Assembly (NCBI GenBank): GCA_024364735.1
Contig: JAGFNQ010008317.1
Location: 1 to 64,000, forward strand
Source of the DNA: Boesenbergia rotunda
Lineage: Eukaryota; Streptophyta; Magnoliopsida; Zingiberales; Zingiberaceae
DNA: 64,000 bases
Direction of reading: 5' to 3'
Positions within the stretch are counted from its first letter, which is position 1, and each line of letters opens with the position of its first letter. This document shows positions 1 through 11,765 of the stretch, one piece after another. The notes beneath the pieces are model-generated. The model ran no database searches and was not told the DNA's origin. It was given only the letters and a program-made list of their open reading frames with translations. Both the position numbers and the translations under genes were made by a program.

Positions 1-399
1 TAGTCTACATTTAGATATGTCAGTGAAGTTCTTACTACAACTTAAGTGCGATGTTCCTTTGACTTGCGGTGTTCAAGTCATCTTGGTCATGGAGACTTAT
101 ACTTTGACATCTTAAGCAAGCATCTCCAAGGAGGTGTGGACCCAGGATGATTGGGTATAAGCCGAAGTGCCCGAAGATGTTTGAACAGCCTACAAAGGAT
201 TCACCACTCCTTGCGAGGAGATGTATACCCGAGGCCTATCGTCGGATTATTACTCGAAGTCTCTGGCCAGAGCATGACATGTTCAGAGTATGAATCTCTT
301 AAATACATGAGAGTAATTAGAATCCGTAGGACGAGGAAACATTACTTGGGCTAGGTGTGACGTAGTCAGCCTGGTGGGGACTGACACACATAGACCATG
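1..399 (+). mobile_element. Copia-type LTR fragment, cut by window start
   Basis: This stretch matches about 52742-53139 inside the solo LTR at 52343-54603 with only scattered differences. It is therefore an internal piece of the same LTR family. The homology stops at base 399/400, where a gypsy LTR begins with TGTAAAATACG. The five bases before that junction are CCATG. A matching target copy and the rest of this LTR are not in the window. The 67-residue open frame inside it has no domain and is not a gene. Confidence 0.75.
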
Positions 400-2359
400 T
401 GTAAAATACGACAATTCAAAAATCCAGATCAGAAAATTTTTTTTGAAATTTTTCCGGATAGAGTGTAGGGTTTCCAGCCCTACAGGAGGAGCCCAAGGGG
501 TTTTATTGTAAGAAACATAAAACTTATCAAAGGTTTATGATAAACTCTTAAATTACGAAAGGGTAGTTAATTTAACCCTAAATTTTATTGACATGGATTA
601 TATTAAGTAGGAGGATCAAATGGCTAAAACTCTTACCCTAAGGGTAGAGTTTATATTATTGAAAGTTAAGAGGACCTTTCTATAAAAAGCCCCCCCTCTT
701 TATTAAACTTCTCCCCTCATGCCCTAGCCGCAACCAACACCTATTTACCCGACGCCTTCCCCTTCTCATCGCGCGCCCTAGCCCACGACCGCCGACGACC
801 TCTTTTCCCTCCTCCTCGCCGATCGTGGCTCCCGATCTCACCTCCATCGCCACCCTCACGTGAGTCGCCGACGTTGTGTTCCTTCTCGGGATTTCTCCTC
901 TCTTCATCTTCGACCGATCCATCACCGATCGCCACCCTCTCGCATGTCGGATTGTTGCAAGCACAGGTTGCCCTTTTACTCCTGGACCGTCGCTGCCACA
1001 CTGATATGGAGCGTGCCCTAGTTTCTGTTGTCGTCCCCGCCGATCTGCCACGCGGTTAGTGGAGCTCGGATTTATCGCTGCTACATTTCCTTTTTGTAAG
1101 ATCTATAGATCTTGTATTGCTTCGAATGGTTTGATTCTGATGGAATTTCAATCAGCATCTGTATATGTGTTGTTCCAGAGTATAGATGATTGGATATGGA
1201 TCGGATTTAGAATCGGTGGTTGCTGTGGCTTTTAGCTAGGCGTGGTGTGGAACAGGGAGGAGTTGAATTGATCGCGTGCCATCTCAGGTAAGGCTATAGA
1301 TCTGTTGAATGTCTATTTGGGGGTTGCACTACTATGGTGTTCTTGATTTTTGGATTAAGTTTTGGACATATCTTTTATCTTTCTGCTGTGAGATTATTTT
1401 AACTAACCCTGTCCTTGAATGAGTTCGATTTAATGGAATAAGTTAGTGTTGAGATGTTTTGGAACTTGTACGAAGGTAGAGTGAATATTTTCTCATTTGG
1501 ATTTGCAACTCTATTTGATGATGTTAAAAAAATATATGTCGTGAGCTTCTCTCTTTAGATTTGCTACTGAGTTATGGAGGGGATTTGAAGTAAATGCAAT
1601 TTAGCTTTGCTTCCTTACCTTAAAGCAGTTGTGACTTGTTGATCATTCTGTCGAGAGTTATTTGGTGAAAATAGGTTGTGTTTTGGACGAGTATCCTTTG
1701 TGCTCCCATCCTTGCCGTGAGCTCTTTGGGTGGGAGTTTAGTTGGGAGTTTGTTTATGTCATTAGGTGGAATGGTTGATAACATACCTAGATCTGTAGAT
1801 CTTGTTGATACACCATAGGTTGCCGTGAGTAACTTGGAAACTTGATCCATACGGAATAAAATAGCTGTTGACTATTTTGTGTGAAATGGTTCTTAGGTGT
1901 ACTTTGATTTTAAGCTATAATGGATGCTAGAATTGGAACCCATTGTGTGCTATCAGCTAGGAAGTTGGTTGAGATTAAAGATTAATATGAGTATGTGGTT
2001 AAGTGATTGCCGTGTGCAACGCTGGATCTTGGAAATTGATTATGGCTTGGGATGAGCCTTTAGTTGGATCAAGGTTGGGTTTAATCGGAAATGTAAATCT
2101 AATAACCTAACTTTGACGAATTCGACTTTAGAATAAACCAAAAATGAATCTAAGTTTAATTACGTAGGGTAATTAAGAATCTTCCATTTAATTAGAGGTA
2201 ATTAAATGGAAAGGAAATGACTAGGTTAACCCGAGCATGGTTTAGGGATTTATTAGCTATCTATCATTTGTATAATAGCTAATTAAATGCATCCTTGATA
2301 CAGGAGCCTGATTGGATTATTGACGGGTGATTCTTTCTGCTTGTGATACGGACTTCTGC
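400..2359 (+). mobile_element. 5' part of an older gypsy (Tekay-like) LTR
   Basis: It starts TGTAAAATACG and aligns loosely with the start of the gypsy LTRs at 2360 and 30063, including the CCGGA tract and the poly-T leader. It ends with the segment 'gacgggtgattcttt...gatacggacttc', which precedes the conserved GGCGGGTACCC block in intact LTRs. At that point a second LTR (2360) cuts it off. A TATA-like TATAAAAAG lies at 681-689. GC-rich open frames at 680-1059 are LTR leader sequence and show no codon-level conservation against the related LTRs. Confidence 0.6.
681..689 (+). promoter_or_regulatory. TATA box of the LTR fragment
   Basis: TATAAAAAG sits at the AT-rich/GC-rich transition typical of the U3-R border in these LTRs, and a GC-rich leader follows. 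The minus-strand LTR at 13925-16759 has the equivalent GTATAAAAAGG at 16542-16552. Confidence 0.5.
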
Positions 2360-5338
2360 TGTTAAATCCGACACTTTTGATTAGGTTCCGGAAATTTTTG
2401 GAGAATTATCGGATATGTTCCGGGGCTTCCGAAGCCTTGGACTTAAATTAGGGACTAAACTGTAATTAAAACGGACAATTACAAGGACTAAAAGGTAATT
2501 AGGTTTAAAACTAGGGGCATCCTCGCGATTAGACTGAAATTGATTGGACCAAAGTGCAAAATCCCTACCCATAAGTCACCTTCGACTCCTCTGTTGGCCG
2601 CAACACATCCTTCGCCCCGTGCCCTAGCCGCAAACGAAGACATCACCCCCTTCTTCATCGATCGCGTTCCTTCCACCGCCCTCTCTCGTCGCGAGCCCTA
2701 GTAGTAGCAGCCACCGTCGCCTGCGACTACTCTTCATCGCCTCTCCTTCGATTGGGCTTCTATAGAGTGTCCACCGGCACCGAGGAGCCCTAGCTCGCAG
2801 CGGAAGTAGCCGATTCTTTCTCCTCCTCTCCTCGCGTGTTCTAGCGGAGTCGAGCCCTGCGTTCAGGCTGGGATCCGAGGTTGGGCAGGATAGGATCTTC
2901 CTCAGTGGCTGGAGATTGGTTTCTCTGAGTTGAGCTCCACCGAGGCACCCAATTGAGGTAAGAAATGGGCTGATCGTGTAGCTCAGGGTCCTGCCTCTCT
3001 TTGATTGATGAATTGGTTTTGTTTGTTGGATTCGGAGTTGAATGGAAGTTTGGTTGGATTGTGTAGCAGATCTCGGCTGTTCTTTTCCTGCGTGGAGCTG
3101 TGGAGGTTGCCGGGGATAATAGGCCCACCGGAACTCACTGGGTGGAAGAACTCCAATTAAGTTGAGCTCTGCAGTGCGGTGATTTAGGGATTGATCAAGG
3201 TATATGAGAAGGTACAAAATGATTTGTTGTAATGAATTTCTGTTCGAATTGGGATTGGGATTAAAGCTGTGTTGAATTTCTTTATTTTGCTACATACCCT
3301 GACCTTAAGAGTTTGATTATTGATCCTATAGATTGAGATCTAAATGTGATGTGTGGATGTGTGATGAATTTGCATATGGAACCTACTGTCCTTGCCATAA
3401 GGTTGCTGTTTTGGGAACTCGGTCCAATGGAAATCTGACTTTTAGGGTTCAGATAAGATGGTGGTCTTGTGATACTAAACCATGAGTTTTGTTTTGGGTT
3501 GAGATTAGGTTTAAGTTAAATTCAAACCTAATAACTGCGGAGGGTGAATTTGAATTTGGAGAACGAACGTAAACCTAAACCTAAATCTTAATTACATGGG
3601 GTAATTAGGAACTTTCTATTTAATTAAAGGAAATTAAATAGAAAGAAATGGATTTGGTAAACCCTAACACGGTTAGGGATTAATTAGCTAGGGATTATCT
3701 TTCTATAATAGCTAATTAAATCTATCCCTGATACAGGGATTTGATTTTCTTTACGGTTGCGGATTATATTGGACGGGTGGTTCTTCCGGCTTGATACGGA
3801 CTTATATACTCTTGGAGGCGGGTACCCTTTGACTTATCTCTTTTGATATTGTCATGTGATTATGCATAGTCTGTTATAGATAGCAGTAAGATTATACGCT
3901 ATCCCTGTTTATTATACCTATTCTGGATACTTGTTGTCTATCCCTGAGTTATTATACTTGTTCTGGATACATGTGGTTTACCCTTGAGTTAGTATGTTGT
4001 AGTTCCATATAGTCTCAGGTATTGTCATAACTATAGGTATGCTTAGAGATCGTGTTGCATCTCCTGCCTTTGACCTTGAGGGAATTGTAGTTTCCAGTCA
4101 GTATACCTTGTAGGTTCCCTGTATTTCCTGTTATAGGATTTCAGATTGAGACTTAGTATACTGAGGACTTGGGGAGGGAGGTATGTGTACCTATCATACA
4201 CCATCCTTGCATTGTTGCATGCCGGCGATCAGCGACTCCCTTGTGGTTGAGTCTAATCGTCTTCCGGCACATGATATGCACACACGGCCACTCATGGGTT
4301 AGTGGATACCGCTGGGTGTGTGCATTTGCTCTGTATTGCTCCGCTCGTCCGCTCAGGGGTAGTGGTTTCGGAGCGTGGTAGCAAGCAGGGATCCCTTCTC
4401 TACCCATAGACCAGAGAAGATGAGAGAGATATCTCCCCCATATATACATGGGGCGGAGCGATAGCTCCACCAGCATCCTGTCCACTCGGTCACTCAGGAG
4501 CAGTGATGGCAGAGTGCGGACAGTGTCACGGCTCTACCCACTCGGCCGACACAGTATCGCCTGTCTCGGTGGCTTGACTGGAGTTAGGGGGTGACCATGG
4601 CATTGCACCATGTGCATATTTTGCATCGTGCATTGGTTGCTGCACTTATTTGCTGCACTTGTTTGACATTGCATATTCTGGAGACTTGTTACCTGTGCTT
4701 ATATGTCTATTGGTATTCCACTGGTATTTCTTACCCTCTGTACAGGTTAGATGGATTCAGGTATGTATCTACCTAGTAATTTCAGTTCCAGTCGTTCTCT
4801 ACTGTTGATATGAGACTGTATTAGCTGAACCCTTATTGTTGGTATAACTTTCTATGCATATCTGTTGGGTATTCGCTGAGCTATGGACTCACCCCGTTGC
4901 CATACATTTTTATTTCAGGTTGATGCCTGCCAGGAGATCCCTAGCAGCCAGTCCCCAGCTCCAGAGGAGCTCCGCTTGGTTTTATTTTATGTTTGTTGTG
5001 CTTATGGACCCTGTAGTATTTCCTATGCTTCCGTTGTGGTGTTTCGAACATGTATTCATGTTTAATTCGATGGTATTGTACTTTTGAGTCCTATGTTGGA
5101 CTTCGTGGAGTTTTGGCTTTGTTCCTGCCCCCTGGCAGCTCAGGTGAGATCGTATTTTGGTTTTACGATAGTTATAGTCATATAACTGTTATTTCTGTAT
5201 GGATTTGAGGCCTGAGGCCATTTAACTGCGTGGTTGTGATATATTTGTCTGTGTGTATGTGTAAATTGTCCGCCGGACAGGGGAGGTGCTGTCCGATTTT
5301 CTATTGGAACAGCGGCTCCTGGGTCTCGGGGCGTGACA
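2360..5338 (+). mobile_element. Gypsy (Tekay/Del-like) 5' LTR, element 1
   Basis: A 2979-bp LTR beginning TGTTAAATCC and ending GGGGCGTGACA, followed after 8 bp by an initiator tRNA-Met primer site. An LTR near 3 kb fits Tekay/Del chromoviruses. It is inserted in the older LTR fragment, with flank TCTGC on the left. Its 5' half resembles the LTR at 13925-16759, while its 3' half (from about 3815) is nearly identical to the inverted LTR at 8611-11466, so it looks recombinant. The antisense 110-codon frame at 4153-4485 recurs in the sister LTRs only because those copies are similar. I do not call it a gene. Confidence 0.85.
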
Positions 5339-5346
5339 ATTTATTT

Positions 5347-5506
5347 TGGTATCAGAGCTCAGGTTGCGAGATACCTCGGGTATTTGTGGATTTTCGGTGT
5401 CTATCTGATACCAATTTATTTTGGTATCAGAGCGTAGGTTTCGATGCCTACGTGTTTTCGGATTTTTCGGTGTTTATCTGATACCAATTTATTTTGGTAT
5501 CAGAGC
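5347..5506 (+). repeat. Tandem triplication of the primer-binding site
   Basis: The 12-mer TGGTATCAGAGC, complementary to the 3' end of plant initiator tRNA-Met, occurs at 5347-5358, 5422-5433 and 5495-5506, with a degenerate fourth copy near 5562-5580. The unit length is 73-75 bp. Between copies, GATACCAA faces TTTGGTATC, so each copy can also fold into a hairpin. The first copy is at the normal primer-site distance from the LTR end. The others lie in the untranslated leader before gag. Confidence 0.85.
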
Positions 5507-5731
5507 CAGGTTCAGATGCCTGTTTATGTTTTTCGGATTTGTCGGAGTTAAATCTGATACCTATTCGGTAGGTGTCGGAGCTCGGGTTAGATGAGTCTAC
5601 CCGAGTACATTTCGGATTTTCGGTGTTGTTTCACGGTGTGATGTGGACCATGGGACTTGGCGGCGACGGGACATCTCCGGGCAGCAAATGTATAATTTGA
5701 TAAGGTTAGTAACTTGTATCCTTAGTAACCA

Positions 5732-8700
5732 ATGGTTAATATTGTAATAGGTATGACTAGGCGCGGACGTGCCCCCGCACCGGGACGTGGTCGAGGACGG
5801 CCACGTAAGTCTACTATTGGGTCTCCGGTGACCAGGTCACCCGAGAGACCGACGGAGACGGGGCCGGTCAGTCAGGGACAGACTCCTCCGGTTGTTCCGA
5901 GGCCCTCATCTCCACTGCTGTCAGCGGTTCCGACCGCACCACCCGTGACTACTACACCGTTGATTCCCACAGTATCAGCACCGGTGCCTGCTACTGCTTA
6001 CTCAGCAGGACCATCTGTGATACCAGTTGCTACACCTGCACCGGTGCCAGCAGTTCCGTACCCGACAGTACCTCTGTCAACACCACCCACGGCGTACCCA
6101 GCAGTACCTACACCTCCAGTGGTGCCCACCGTTGTCTACCCTTCGGTGCCTTCATCTGTACCATTTGCGGGAGCTTCCGCGACACCCACAGCAGTACCTA
6201 CTCCCCCGGCGATGCCTACGGTTAGCTACCCCTCAGTACCTTTCACGGGAGTTTCTGCGGCTCCCTCAGTGGTTCCTGCTCCAGCAGCTTATTCGGCCCC
6301 ACCAGTGGCCCCAGCTCCATCAGCTTATTCGGCCCCTGTTCCAGGATTTTTCACAGTTCCATCTACTGTTCTTGGCTTAGCACCTTATGCAGCTCCGCTG
6401 GTACCCCCTACTACTCCGGCAGAGTGTGCCAGAGCCCGAGCACGGATACCCGCACTAGCAGAGTCGGTGAAAGGCCGATTCACATTATTCCACGGAGGAG
6501 CTGATCCTAGGGCTGCCCGTGACTGGTTGGAGACTTTGGAGGGTACGTTTGATTACATGGCTTGCTCCGAGTGGGAGAAGGCGGCGCTAACCGCATACCA
6601 TTTACGAGGCGAGGCGGTTACCTGGTGGGCCTCGCGGCGCACGATTATTGGAGAGCAGCATCTCACCTGGGCCGTCTTCAGAGAGGCATTCGAGAGTCAC
6701 TACGTTCCGATATCCTATCAGATGACTCAGCGACAGGAGTTCCTGACTCTGCAGCAGGGGACTCGCACGGTTATGGAGTATAGCGCAGAATTCGATCGAT
6801 TGGCTGAATTCTGCCCCGAGCTGGTTACCGAGGATAGATCCCGGATGATCCACTTCACTAGAGGACTAGCTGCGTATATCCGACTCAAGCTTGCCGGATT
6901 TAGTACTGCATCTTACAGTGAGGCTTTGGAGAGAGCCCTTTTGATTGAGATGACCCAGCAGGAGGTGAGTGCGGAGAGGAAAAAGGGAAAAGAGTCAGCT
7001 CAGAGTGCATCTCAGACTCAGCCACAGCAGACCTCCGGACAGAAGCGTGGCGGTCAGGGACAGTCAGCTCAGAGCACTTCTGGGGCATCTGGCAGGCCTC
7101 AGAAGTCTGGTCGCTACTCTAGAGGTTCTTCTCGGCATTCTCAGCAGCGTCAGCAGAAGAAGACCAGCGGTAGTTTTCAGTGCACCTTGTGTGGTTCCCG
7201 TGAGCATGCCATGACAGACTGCCCTGTGGGGCATCCAGTGTGTTTCTACTGCAGGCTCCCGGGACACATGAGTAGAGATTGTGCCCTGAAGGCACAACAC
7301 GAGGGGACTGGAGGCACGGGCCAGAGTGGCCATACCGCACACAGTGGTCATACCGCACAGTCAGGACCACAGCGAGGACGGAGGACCCAGCATTCTTTTC
7401 GTCCACCCCAGACAGTCACTCCAGCAGTGGTTTATGGTATGTCTGGATATGAGCATGTCGGTACTCCAGCGGCATCTCAGAGTTCTGTCTCGACACCCTC
7501 GCATCAGTATATGACACAGCCTCAGTACTATCCGAGTTATCAGCCGGCACCATATCAGCCTCAGACTGCGGTTGGAGCACCGGTACCCCAGCCTTTGCCA
7601 CCACCGCAGCCACAGCAGTATCCTCCTCTTCCTCCACCGCCAGAGTCTGGACGAGTTTTCGCCGTTACACGAGAGGAGGCACAGAGGGCAGACGGATCCG
7701 TATTTCGCGGTATTATCTCCTTATATTCAGTACCTGCAGATTTATTAGTGGATACTGGTAGCTCGTACTCGTTTATTTCACGATTATTCCTGGCTAGGAT
7801 TGGTAGGCTACCTACCGCTAGGGTTCGCCATCTGTCGGTATCTTTACCATCAGGTGAATCATTAGCGGTCACTCAGGAGGTCAGAGCCTGCCCACTGGAC
7901 TTCGGTAGCATGATTCTCACCGTGGACCTGCTGGTGCTGGAGATGGTTGATTTTGATATCATCCTCGGCATGGACTGGCTTACTGCATATCATGCCACTG
8001 TGGATTGCCGGACGAGGGTGGTCACTTTCCGGCCTCCGTACCAACCCTCGTGGGATTTCACCGGCATCCGAGACGACGGCATATCGGTTATTTCTGCGCT
8101 CCAGGCGCAGAGATTGCTATCCCAGGGTTGTTCTGGCTTTCTATTATCCATGATCAGCGCAGACGATAGCAGTAGCACATCTCTTCCAGATGTTCCAGTG
8201 GTTCGAGAGTTCTCTGACGTCTTTCCAGAGGAGCTACCCGGTCTTCCTCCCAGGAGACAGGTTGAGTTCACTATTGAGCTGATACCGGGGACTTCGCCGG
8301 CATCGAAAGCTCCGTATCGTATGGCACCGAGGGAGTTGGATGAGCTGAAGGTCCAACTCCAGGAGTTATTGGACAGGGGATTCATCAGGCCTAGCGTTTC
8401 ACCTTGGGGCTCCCCAGTTCTCTTCGTGAAGAAGAAAGACGGTTCTTTGAGGTTGTGCATCGACTACAGACAGTTGAATGCAGTGACCATCAATAACAAG
8501 TACCCCCTGCCACGGATTGAGGATTTGTTTGATCAGTTCAGAGGCACTTCAGTATATTCTAAGATTGATCTGCGATCCGGATATCATCAGTTGAGGGTCA
8601 GAGAGGCAGATGTCACGCCCCGAGACCCAGGAGCCGCTGTTCCAATAGAAAATCGGACAGCACCTCCCCTGTCCGGCGGACAATTTACACAAACACGCAG

Positions 8701-8830
8701 ATACATATATCACACACAATATATATATAACACAACCACGCAGTTTAAAGGGGCTCAGGCCTCCAATTCACACATATATAACTGGTATATAACTATAACC
8801 GTCGTAAAACCAAAATCCGAACTCACCTGA
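5732..8830 (+). CDS. gag-protease-partial RT polyprotein, truncated
   Basis: This frame is the gag-pol start of a Ty3/gypsy element. The start may be codon 1 or the Met eight codons in (MTRRGRAP). In order it shows an Arg/Gly-rich N-terminus, a long Pro/Ala/Val/Thr-rich stretch (about residues 40-215), a retrotransposon gag domain (about 240-410; AARDWLETLEGTF, AVTWWASRR), two zinc knuckles (CTLCGSREHAMTDC and CFYCRLPGHMSRDC), an aspartic protease with LLVDTGSS, and the first part of RT (FVKKKDGSLRLCIDYRQLNA, YSKIDLRSGYHQLRV). RT ends at residue ~960, before the YVDD motif, exactly at base 8610. The last ~73 codons are read from an inverted LTR and are not native. RNase H, integrase and any chromodomain are missing, so the element is not autonomous. 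Tekay/Del is the likely lineage by LTR size and primer. Confidence 0.85.
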   Translation: MVNIVIGMTRRGRAPAPGRGRGRPRKSTIGSPVTRSPERPTETGPVSQGQTPPVVPRPSSPLLSAVPTAPPVTTTPLIPTVSAPVPATAYSAGPSVIPVATPAPVPAVPYPTVPLSTPPTAYPAVPTPPVVPTVVYPSVPSSVPFAGASATPTAVPTPPAMPTVSYPSVPFTGVSAAPSVVPAPAAYSAPPVAPAPSAYSAPVPGFFTVPSTVLGLAPYAAPLVPPTTPAECARARARIPALAESVKGRFTLFHGGADPRAARDWLETLEGTFDYMACSEWEKAALTAYHLRGEAVTWWASRRTIIGEQHLTWAVFREAFESHYVPISYQMTQRQEFLTLQQGTRTVMEYSAEFDRLAEFCPELVTEDRSRMIHFTRGLAAYIRLKLAGFSTASYSEALERALLIEMTQQEVSAERKKGKESAQSASQTQPQQTSGQKRGGQGQSAQSTSGASGRPQKSGRYSRGSSRHSQQRQQKKTSGSFQCTLCGSREHAMTDCPVGHPVCFYCRLPGHMSRDCALKAQHEGTGGTGQSGHTAHSGHTAQSGPQRGRRTQHSFRPPQTVTPAVVYGMSGYEHVGTPAASQSSVSTPSHQYMTQPQYYPSYQPAPYQPQTAVGAPVPQPLPPPQPQQYPPLPPPPESGRVFAVTREEAQRADGSVFRGIISLYSVPADLLVDTGSSYSFISRLFLARIGRLPTARVRHLSVSLPSGESLAVTQEVRACPLDFGSMILTVDLLVLEMVDFDIILGMDWLTAYHATVDCRTRVVTFRPPYQPSWDFTGIRDDGISVISALQAQRLLSQGCSGFLLSMISADDSSSTSLPDVPVVREFSDVFPEELPGLPPRRQVEFTIELIPGTSPASKAPYRMAPRELDELKVQLQELLDRGFIRPSVSPWGSPVLFVKKKDGSLRLCIDYRQLNAVTINNKYPLPRIEDLFDQFRGTSVYSKIDLRSGYHQLRVREADVTPRDPGAAVPIENRTAPPLSGGQFTQTRRYIYHTQYIYNTTTQFKGAQASNSHIYNWYITITVVKPKSELT

Positions 8831-11466
8831 GCTGCCAGGGGGCAGGAACAAAACCAAAACCAAACGAAGTCCAACATAGGACTCAAAAGTACAATACTAT
8901 CGAATTAAACATGAATACATGTTCGAAACACCACAACGGAAGCATAGGAAATACTACAGGGTCCATAAGCCAAACAAAACATAAAATAAACCAAACGGAG
9001 CTCCTCTGGAGCTGGGGACTGGCTGCTAGGGATCTCCTGGCAGGCATCAACCTGAAATAAAATGTATGGCAACGGGGTGAGTCCATAGCTCAGCGAATAC
9101 CCAACAGATATGTATAGAAAGTTATACCAACAATAAGGGTTCAGCTAATACAGTCTCATATCAACAGTAGAGAAAGACTGGAACTGAAATTACTAGGTAG
9201 ATACATACCTGAATCCATCTAACCTGTACAGAGGGTAAGAAATACCAGTGGAATACCAATAGACATATAAGCACAGGTAACAAGTCTCCAGAATATGCAA
9301 TGTCAAACAAGTGCAGCAAATAAGTGCAGCAAACAATGCACGATGCAAAATATGCACATGGTGCAATGCCATGGTCACCCCCTAACTCCAGTCAAGCCAC
9401 CGAGACAGGCGATACTGTGTCGGCCGAGTGGGTAGAGCTGTGACACTGTCAGTACTCTGCCATCACTGCTCCTGAGTGACCGAGTGGACAGGATGCTGGT
9501 GGAGCTATCGCTCCGCCCCATGTACATATGGGGGAGATATCTCTCTCATCTTCTCTGGTCTATGGGTAGAGAAGGGATCCCTGCTTGCTACCACGCTCCG
9601 AAACCACTACCCCTGAGCAGACGAGCGGAGCAATACAGAGCAAATGCACACACCCAGCGATATCCACTAACCCATGAGTGGCCGTGTGTGCATATCATGT
9701 GCCGGAAGACGATTAGGCTCAACCACAAGGGAGTCGCTGATCGCCGGCATGCAACAATGCAAGGATGGTGTATGATAGATACACATACCTCCCTCCCCAA
9801 GTCCTCAGTATACTAAGTCTCAATCTGAAATCCTATAACAGGAAATACAGGGAACCTACAAGGTATACTGACTGGAAACTACAATTCCCTCAAGGTCAAA
9901 GGCAGGAGATACAACACGATCTCTAAGCATACATATAGTTATGACAATACCTGAGACTGTATGGAACTACAACATACTAACTCAAAGGTAAACCACATGT
10001 ATCCAGAACAAGTTTAATAACTCAGGGATAGACAACAAGTATCTAGAACAGGTATAATAAACAGGGATAGCGTATAATCTTACTGCTATCTATAACAGTC
10101 TATGCATAATCAACTGACAATATCAAAAGAGATAAGTCAAAGGGTACCCGCCTCCAAATGTGAAGTCTGTAATACGTAGAGAACCTCCCGTCTGATACTT
10201 CGCAATAATAAACTCAATCAATGTCCTGTATCAAAGGATATATTTTTAGCTATTATACAATGTAATTTATAGCTAAACAAGCTATCTCAATTTATTAGGA
10301 CCATCTTAGCTATCCTGTCCCGTTTGATTAACTCCAATGAAACGATCAGTCCTTAATCATTTCGATCTTCCTAAGATTAGACTTAGGTTAGGTTTCCGGA
10401 ACCCGAATCATCAAGTTTAAGTTATTAGGTTTAAATCTAAAATTAACCTTACGGTACCAACACGAATACTAATCCCAATAACATTCTTTAATCCAATCCA
10501 TTTAACTTGCTATCCTTAAGCACAAGAATTAATCAACCATAATCAACATCCAATCTCTAAATAATGAAATCGAATCAATACCTATCTAAACCAAACAATC
10601 ACAGAAACTTCCAATACAACCCTAAACCAATCAAACCTTACCTGATTGGTAGCCGACAGCCACCTCTGCTCCGATCCGGTGAAGGGCAGAACCACACCCA
10701 CCTAAACAGATCACAGCAACACCCTGAAAGCCAACGTTTAGCTTCTAAAATGGAACACTTTCATCTTAAACCTACTGATCTAAGAACCACAAGACCAATC
10801 GTTGGAATTTAAATGGAATCATTTCCAATGGTATCCTATCTTACCTTTGAGGATCACCAACAATGCTCCAAAGCTCCGACGATCAGTAGAAGCAAACCGA
10901 GATCCTCGGAAGACACAAGATTCACAAGGTTTCGACGCCGCAAACCCTCCTTCAACTGTAGCCTAGCGTCACCATTCGTCCGCGAGGTTGAAAACGCAAG
11001 AAGCCGTCGGCTAGGCCTCGACTTCGCTTTAGGGCTCGAGACGCCAGGGGAAGAATCGGGGTGGAGTAGCCTGGCTAGGGCACGCGTGAAGGGGAGGAGG
11101 AGTCGATCGGTCGGTGGCTGCCGGTTGCGGCTTCGCGAGGGGAGGAAGGAGTATCGGCTTAGGTCGTCGCGTGAGGGAGAGGCGTCGGCTTGAGGGGGTC
11201 GGCTGCTTGGGTTTAGGGCACGCGAGAGAAGAGGCAAGCCGAGAGCTTTAATACAAAAGGGCTTTTTTGCATTTTAGTCCAACTCACTTTTGTCAAATCG
11301 CAAGTCTACCCTTGGTTTTAAACTTAATCTCATCTTAGTCCTTGTGACTAATTATTCCAATACATTTTAGTCCCTAAATTTGTGTTCAAGGACTCGGAAG
11401 CCTCGGAACCTATCCGGTAATTCTCCAAAAATTTTCCGGAACCTATCATAAGTGTCGGATTTAACA
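8611..11466 (-). mobile_element. Gypsy LTR, 3' LTR of inverted element 2
   Basis: Read on the minus strand this is TGTTAAATCC...GGGGCGTGACA, 2856 bp, with a polypurine tract just upstream (11467-11476). From 8611 to about 10150 it matches 3815-5338 of the plus-strand LTR very closely. The rest (U3 side) is unlike either neighbouring LTR except for the terminal ~130 bp. Its outer end abuts the truncated RT of element 1. The five bases before 8611 (GCAGA) are not repeated after 16759, so a simple insertion is not supported. Confidence 0.85.
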
Positions 11467-11476
11467 TCCTCCCCCA
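11467..11476 (-). other. Polypurine tract of element 2
   Basis: On the minus strand TGGGGGAGGA directly precedes the LTR start. It follows 'gacgaaatttggggaccaaa', the usual sequence just downstream of pol in this gypsy group. This fixes the element's orientation and shows that the 3' end of its internal region survives although pol is gone. Confidence 0.8.
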
Positions 11477-11765
11477 CTAATAAAAATTTGGTCCCCAAAT
11501 TTCGTCATTGGATACTGTATCCATCAACAACTAATACTAACAACATTTACCATATAAGCGCTGACGGGTATTAACCCTACATTTCCAGGGTAAGGTAGCA
11601 ACCTACCGACGCCAGTGGTCTCCCATCCACTGGTTATTGACCAAAATCTCTCCAACTACTAGGGCATCTCTAAACTCCAGGATCTAGCCGTAAACACTCG
11701 CTAGACCTCAGCCAAAGGTATCCATGACAGCCACGAAATGGAACACTACTCATATCTATCACTAT
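11477..11765 (-). other. Residual 3' internal sequence of element 2
   Basis: Short non-coding remainder between the gag stop and the polypurine tract. In a full element several kilobases of RT, RNase H and integrase would lie here. I see no pol motif in any frame. Confidence 0.6.

Noticed and set aside
680..1059. Overlapping Arg/Ser-rich frames on both strands near 680-1059
   Set aside because: They lie in the GC-rich leader of an LTR; frames are open on both strands because of composition, with no domain.
2624..3217. A 197-codon minus-strand frame
   Set aside because: It falls inside the plus-strand gypsy LTR, is antisense to it, has low-complexity composition and is broken in the sister LTRs.
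4153..4485. A 110-codon antisense frame that recurs in three gypsy LTRs (also 9484-9816 and 14764-15096)
   Set aside because: Conservation is explained by high nucleotide identity of recent LTR copies; differences are not biased to silent positions, and there is no domain or promoter in that orientation.
10564..11237. Frames of 82-127 codons near 10564-11237
   Set aside because: LTR leader/U3 sequence of the inverted gypsy LTR; compositional open frames only.
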